Shown in pieces: positions 6,073-7,594 of a DNA stretch of 7,594 nt. The position numbers and the translations under genes were made by a program. The stretch spans positions 1-7,594 of the forward strand of contig JAQWCZ010000095.1 of NCBI GenBank assembly GCA_028705705.1, written 5' to 3'. This DNA is from Paludibacter sp. (lineage in GTDB: Bacteria; Bacteroidota; Bacteroidia; Bacteroidales; Paludibacteraceae). The notes under the pieces are model-generated. The model saw only the letters and a program-made list of their open reading frames with translations. It did not search any database and was not told where the DNA came from. Position 1 is the stretch's first letter. Each line of letters opens with the position of its first letter.

Positions 6073-6777
6073 TTATCTTCTTGCCGGACGGTCGTTCCCG
6101 GATGAATGATTGGATGAAGATCGCGTTGAACGGGTGCTCCTGTTTTGTTGCTGTCCGGGAGTTGGTTTGGCTTGAGGTATAACCGGTACTCTTCTTTGTT
6201 CGATGTTCGTTCTTTCTGAAGGAGATGACTGACGAGGAGGCATCATTACTCTTTGATCAGAAGATGGTGTAGTCCTTTGTGGTACAGCCTGACGGCTTCT
6301 GTTGTCAGAAGGTGCTACCGTTCGCCTTTGAGTCGGATCAATTTGTCTTTGTTCAGCAGGAGTTGTTCTTTCTCGAACAGGTTGTGTTCGCTGTTGAATA
6401 TCAGGTCTGTTAAACTGAGTACTTGTGGATGGGTATCGTTCATAACGTTTATCCTGTAATCTGATATACTGATCACGTGTTAAGACCTCACGCATCTCAG
6501 CATCTTTGTTTTTAACCCGTTGAAGTGCTTCACTCCTCGATTTTGAAACCTGACGTTCCCGTGCATGTTTCAAATTAATTTCATAAATTTCCTGCAACTG
6601 TTCTTGGTTAAGGTTTAATTCCTGTTGCATTTTTTGTGTTTGCAATGTAGCTTCCTGCTCCGGAGTACGGGATGGAGCAGTGGCGTTTTCCTGTGTGTCG
6701 TTGTTAGCGCTCAACCGGAAACAGGATATCAGCAAAAAAAACGTAAGAATGAACCTCATTTGAAAAATATTAAGCAT
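6073..6777 (-). CDS. Exported Spy/CpxP-like helical protein with long disordered basic tail, function unknown
   Basis: I do not recognise a named gene. The 234-residue product starts with a signal sequence: MLNIFQMR then the hydrophobic stretch FILTFFLLIS. LISC (16-19) fits a lipobox, while LSA (22-24) fits signal peptidase I, so lipoprotein or soluble export are both possible. Residues about 40-113 are charged and helical, with LNLNQEQLQEI (54-64) and the exact LTxxQ motif LTRDQ (99-103). This pattern recalls Spy/CpxP-like envelope proteins, which are common in Bacteroidota. Residues about 115-234 are rich in Arg, Gln, Pro, Ser and Thr with no hydrophobic core, so disordered and strongly basic. 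Start may be M1 (6777) or M7 (6759); both leave a signal peptide. It lies 78 bp after the exonuclease gene and 2 bp before trmN6. Expression in a shared operon is likely; a functional link to tRNA modification is not implied. Confidence 0.8.
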   Translation of the reverse strand: MLNIFQMRFILTFFLLISCFRLSANNDTQENATAPSRTPEQEATLQTQKMQQELNLNQEQLQEIYEINLKHARERQVSKSRSEALQRVKNKDAEMREVLTRDQYIRLQDKRYERYPSTSTQFNRPDIQQRTQPVRERTTPAEQRQIDPTQRRTVAPSDNRSRQAVPQRTTPSSDQRVMMPPRQSSPSERTNIEQRRVPVIPQAKPTPGQQQNRSTRSTRSSSNHSSGNDRPARR

Positions 6778-6855
6778 TGCAGCCTATAAATGCATCAATC
6801 TTTGTGCCAAAAAGGCTTAAAAAATAGCGTTTAAATTGATTATGGTAACTACCAA

Positions 6856-7594
6856 CTATTTGTTAAATGCCCTTAATTTGATATTTGTTAATACCTTTTT
6901 AGTATGTTCTGAAAAATCACCATTTAGCATCCAACCATAATAACCAGTATCAGTTTTCAACACATTCTCTACTTTCTGGCCTTTATACTTGCCAAAATTA
7001 AACACTTCCTCACCTTTTTCATTATACACGAATTTACCTGCAAAGTCAACGTTATTCGTTTGAGTCGTGTATTTTGCGAGCAATTCTACATCATTAGGCA
7101 AATCTTTGTAACGATCAAGTTGAGCCTGCATAATTTCGTAGGTTGCCATGGTATCAACAGAAGCATCGTGTGCACCTTCCAAATCCTTGTCACAATAAAA
7201 CTTATAAGCTGCAGATAAAGTACGTTGTTCTTTTTTGTGGAAAATAACCTGTACATCAATAAATTTTCTTTTTGACAAATCAATATCCGCACCGGCACGT
7301 AACAACTCTTCTGCAAGCACGGGGATATCAAAGCGGTTGGAATTATAACCGGCCAGATCGCATCCCTCGAAATCCCTTACTATTTCAGCAGCAACTTCTT
7401 TGAAAGTCGGACTATCAGCCACAGCTTCATTTGTAATTTTATGAATGGCCGTTGATTCAGGAGGAATCGGTATCCCGGGATTGATCAGAAAGCACTTGGA
7501 TTCTTCTTTACCGTTGGGATAAACTTTGTGATAGGCTATTTGCACAATGCGGTCGGAAACGATGTTAATACCGGTTGTCTCCAGGTCAAAAAAA
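6856..7594 (-). CDS. DEDDh 3'-5' exonuclease (DnaQ/ExoX-like), 5' end outside window
   Basis: The 245 visible residues form an RNase-T/DnaQ-fold exonuclease. ExoI motif DLETTG starts at visible residue 3 (Asp and Glu metal ligands). ExoII is AGYNSNRFDIPVL. ExoIII is GAHDASVDTMAT, with His and Asp five residues apart, so the family is DEDDh. After a linker with YTTQTNNVDFAGKFVYNEKGEEVF, the C-terminus FGKYKGQKVENVLKTDTGYYGWML matches the small domain found at the end of exodeoxyribonuclease X-like proteins. The reading frame is open through base 7594 and ExoI is at the edge. The GTG at 7543-7545 cannot be the start because it would delete ExoI; probably only about 10 residues are missing. It could be a proofreading epsilon-like subunit or a repair or RNA-trimming exonuclease. 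I see no clear clamp-binding motif, so no gene symbol is given. It is the first of three minus-strand genes. Confidence 0.9.
   Translation of the reverse strand, partial: FFDLETTGINIVSDRIVQIAYHKVYPNGKEESKCFLINPGIPIPPESTAIHKITNEAVADSPTFKEVAAEIVRDFEGCDLAGYNSNRFDIPVLAEELLRAGADIDLSKRKFIDVQVIFHKKEQRTLSAAYKFYCDKDLEGAHDASVDTMATYEIMQAQLDRYKDLPNDVELLAKYTTQTNNVDFAGKFVYNEKGEEVFNFGKYKGQKVENVLKTDTGYYGWMLNGDFSEHTKKVLTNIKLRAFNK

Noticed and set aside
6253..6459. Plus-strand open frame with Arg/Ser/Cys-rich product
   Set aside because: Antisense to the low-complexity tail of the exported protein; its composition follows from that tail.
6806..6816. GCCAAAAAGGC inverted repeat between the exonuclease and the exported-protein gene as a terminator
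   Set aside because: The stem is only 3 bp and no clean T-tract follows on either strand.
6843..6854. TGGTA-AC-TACCA inverted repeat after the exonuclease stop
   Set aside because: A 5-bp arm with a 2-nt centre is too short to fold or call as an operator without further copies.
7543..7545. GTG as the start of the exonuclease
   Set aside because: The frame continues upstream to the window edge and encodes the ExoI motif FFDLETTG, so the true start is outside.

Overview
The window looks like chromosomal housekeeping DNA from a member of the Bacteroidota, probably Bacteroidales. Four things point there: promoter-like TAnnTTTG boxes upstream of three genes, A/T-rich leaders without a strong Shine-Dalgarno sequence, a DnaE of about 1265 residues with an extra charged helical insert in its PHP domain, and a TrmN6-type methyltransferase with the FxFKQF start. 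The phylum is well supported. The order is inference.

Layout. Positions 1-267 (minus) hold the first 89 codons of a cytoplasmic L-asparaginase, cut by the window edge. A divergent promoter region (268-419) separates it from shikimate kinase aroK (420-917, plus). A 198-bp gap with a terminator-like hairpin at its end leads to dnaE (1116-4913, plus), the replicative DNA polymerase III alpha subunit. A 131-bp gap with a promoter-like box leads to a thioredoxin (5045-5359, plus). The remaining genes run on the minus strand: a DEDDh exonuclease with an ExoX-like C-terminal domain (6856-7594, start outside the window), a secreted or lipid-anchored Spy/CpxP-like protein with a long disordered Arg/Pro/Gln tail (6073-6777), and a tRNA1(Val) A37 N6-methyltransferase (5354-6070). 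The last two are 2 bp apart and probably share a transcript.

The most interesting structure is the junction of the two transcription units. Thioredoxin and the methyltransferase converge and overlap by 6 bp, so no intergenic space exists for terminators. A strong intrinsic terminator for the plus strand (11-bp stem, 7-nt loop, T8) lies inside the methyltransferase gene about 225 bp downstream. A weaker terminator-like hairpin for the minus strand lies inside the thioredoxin gene. The two mRNAs are therefore predicted to be antisense to each other at their 3' ends.

The genes cover amino-acid metabolism (asparaginase, shikimate pathway), replication (DnaE), redox (thioredoxin), tRNA modification and nucleic-acid trimming. 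I see no rRNA, tRNA, CRISPR array, insertion sequence or prophage gene. I do not see a clear new multi-gene system; the findings concern gene regulation, domain variation and one uncharacterised protein.
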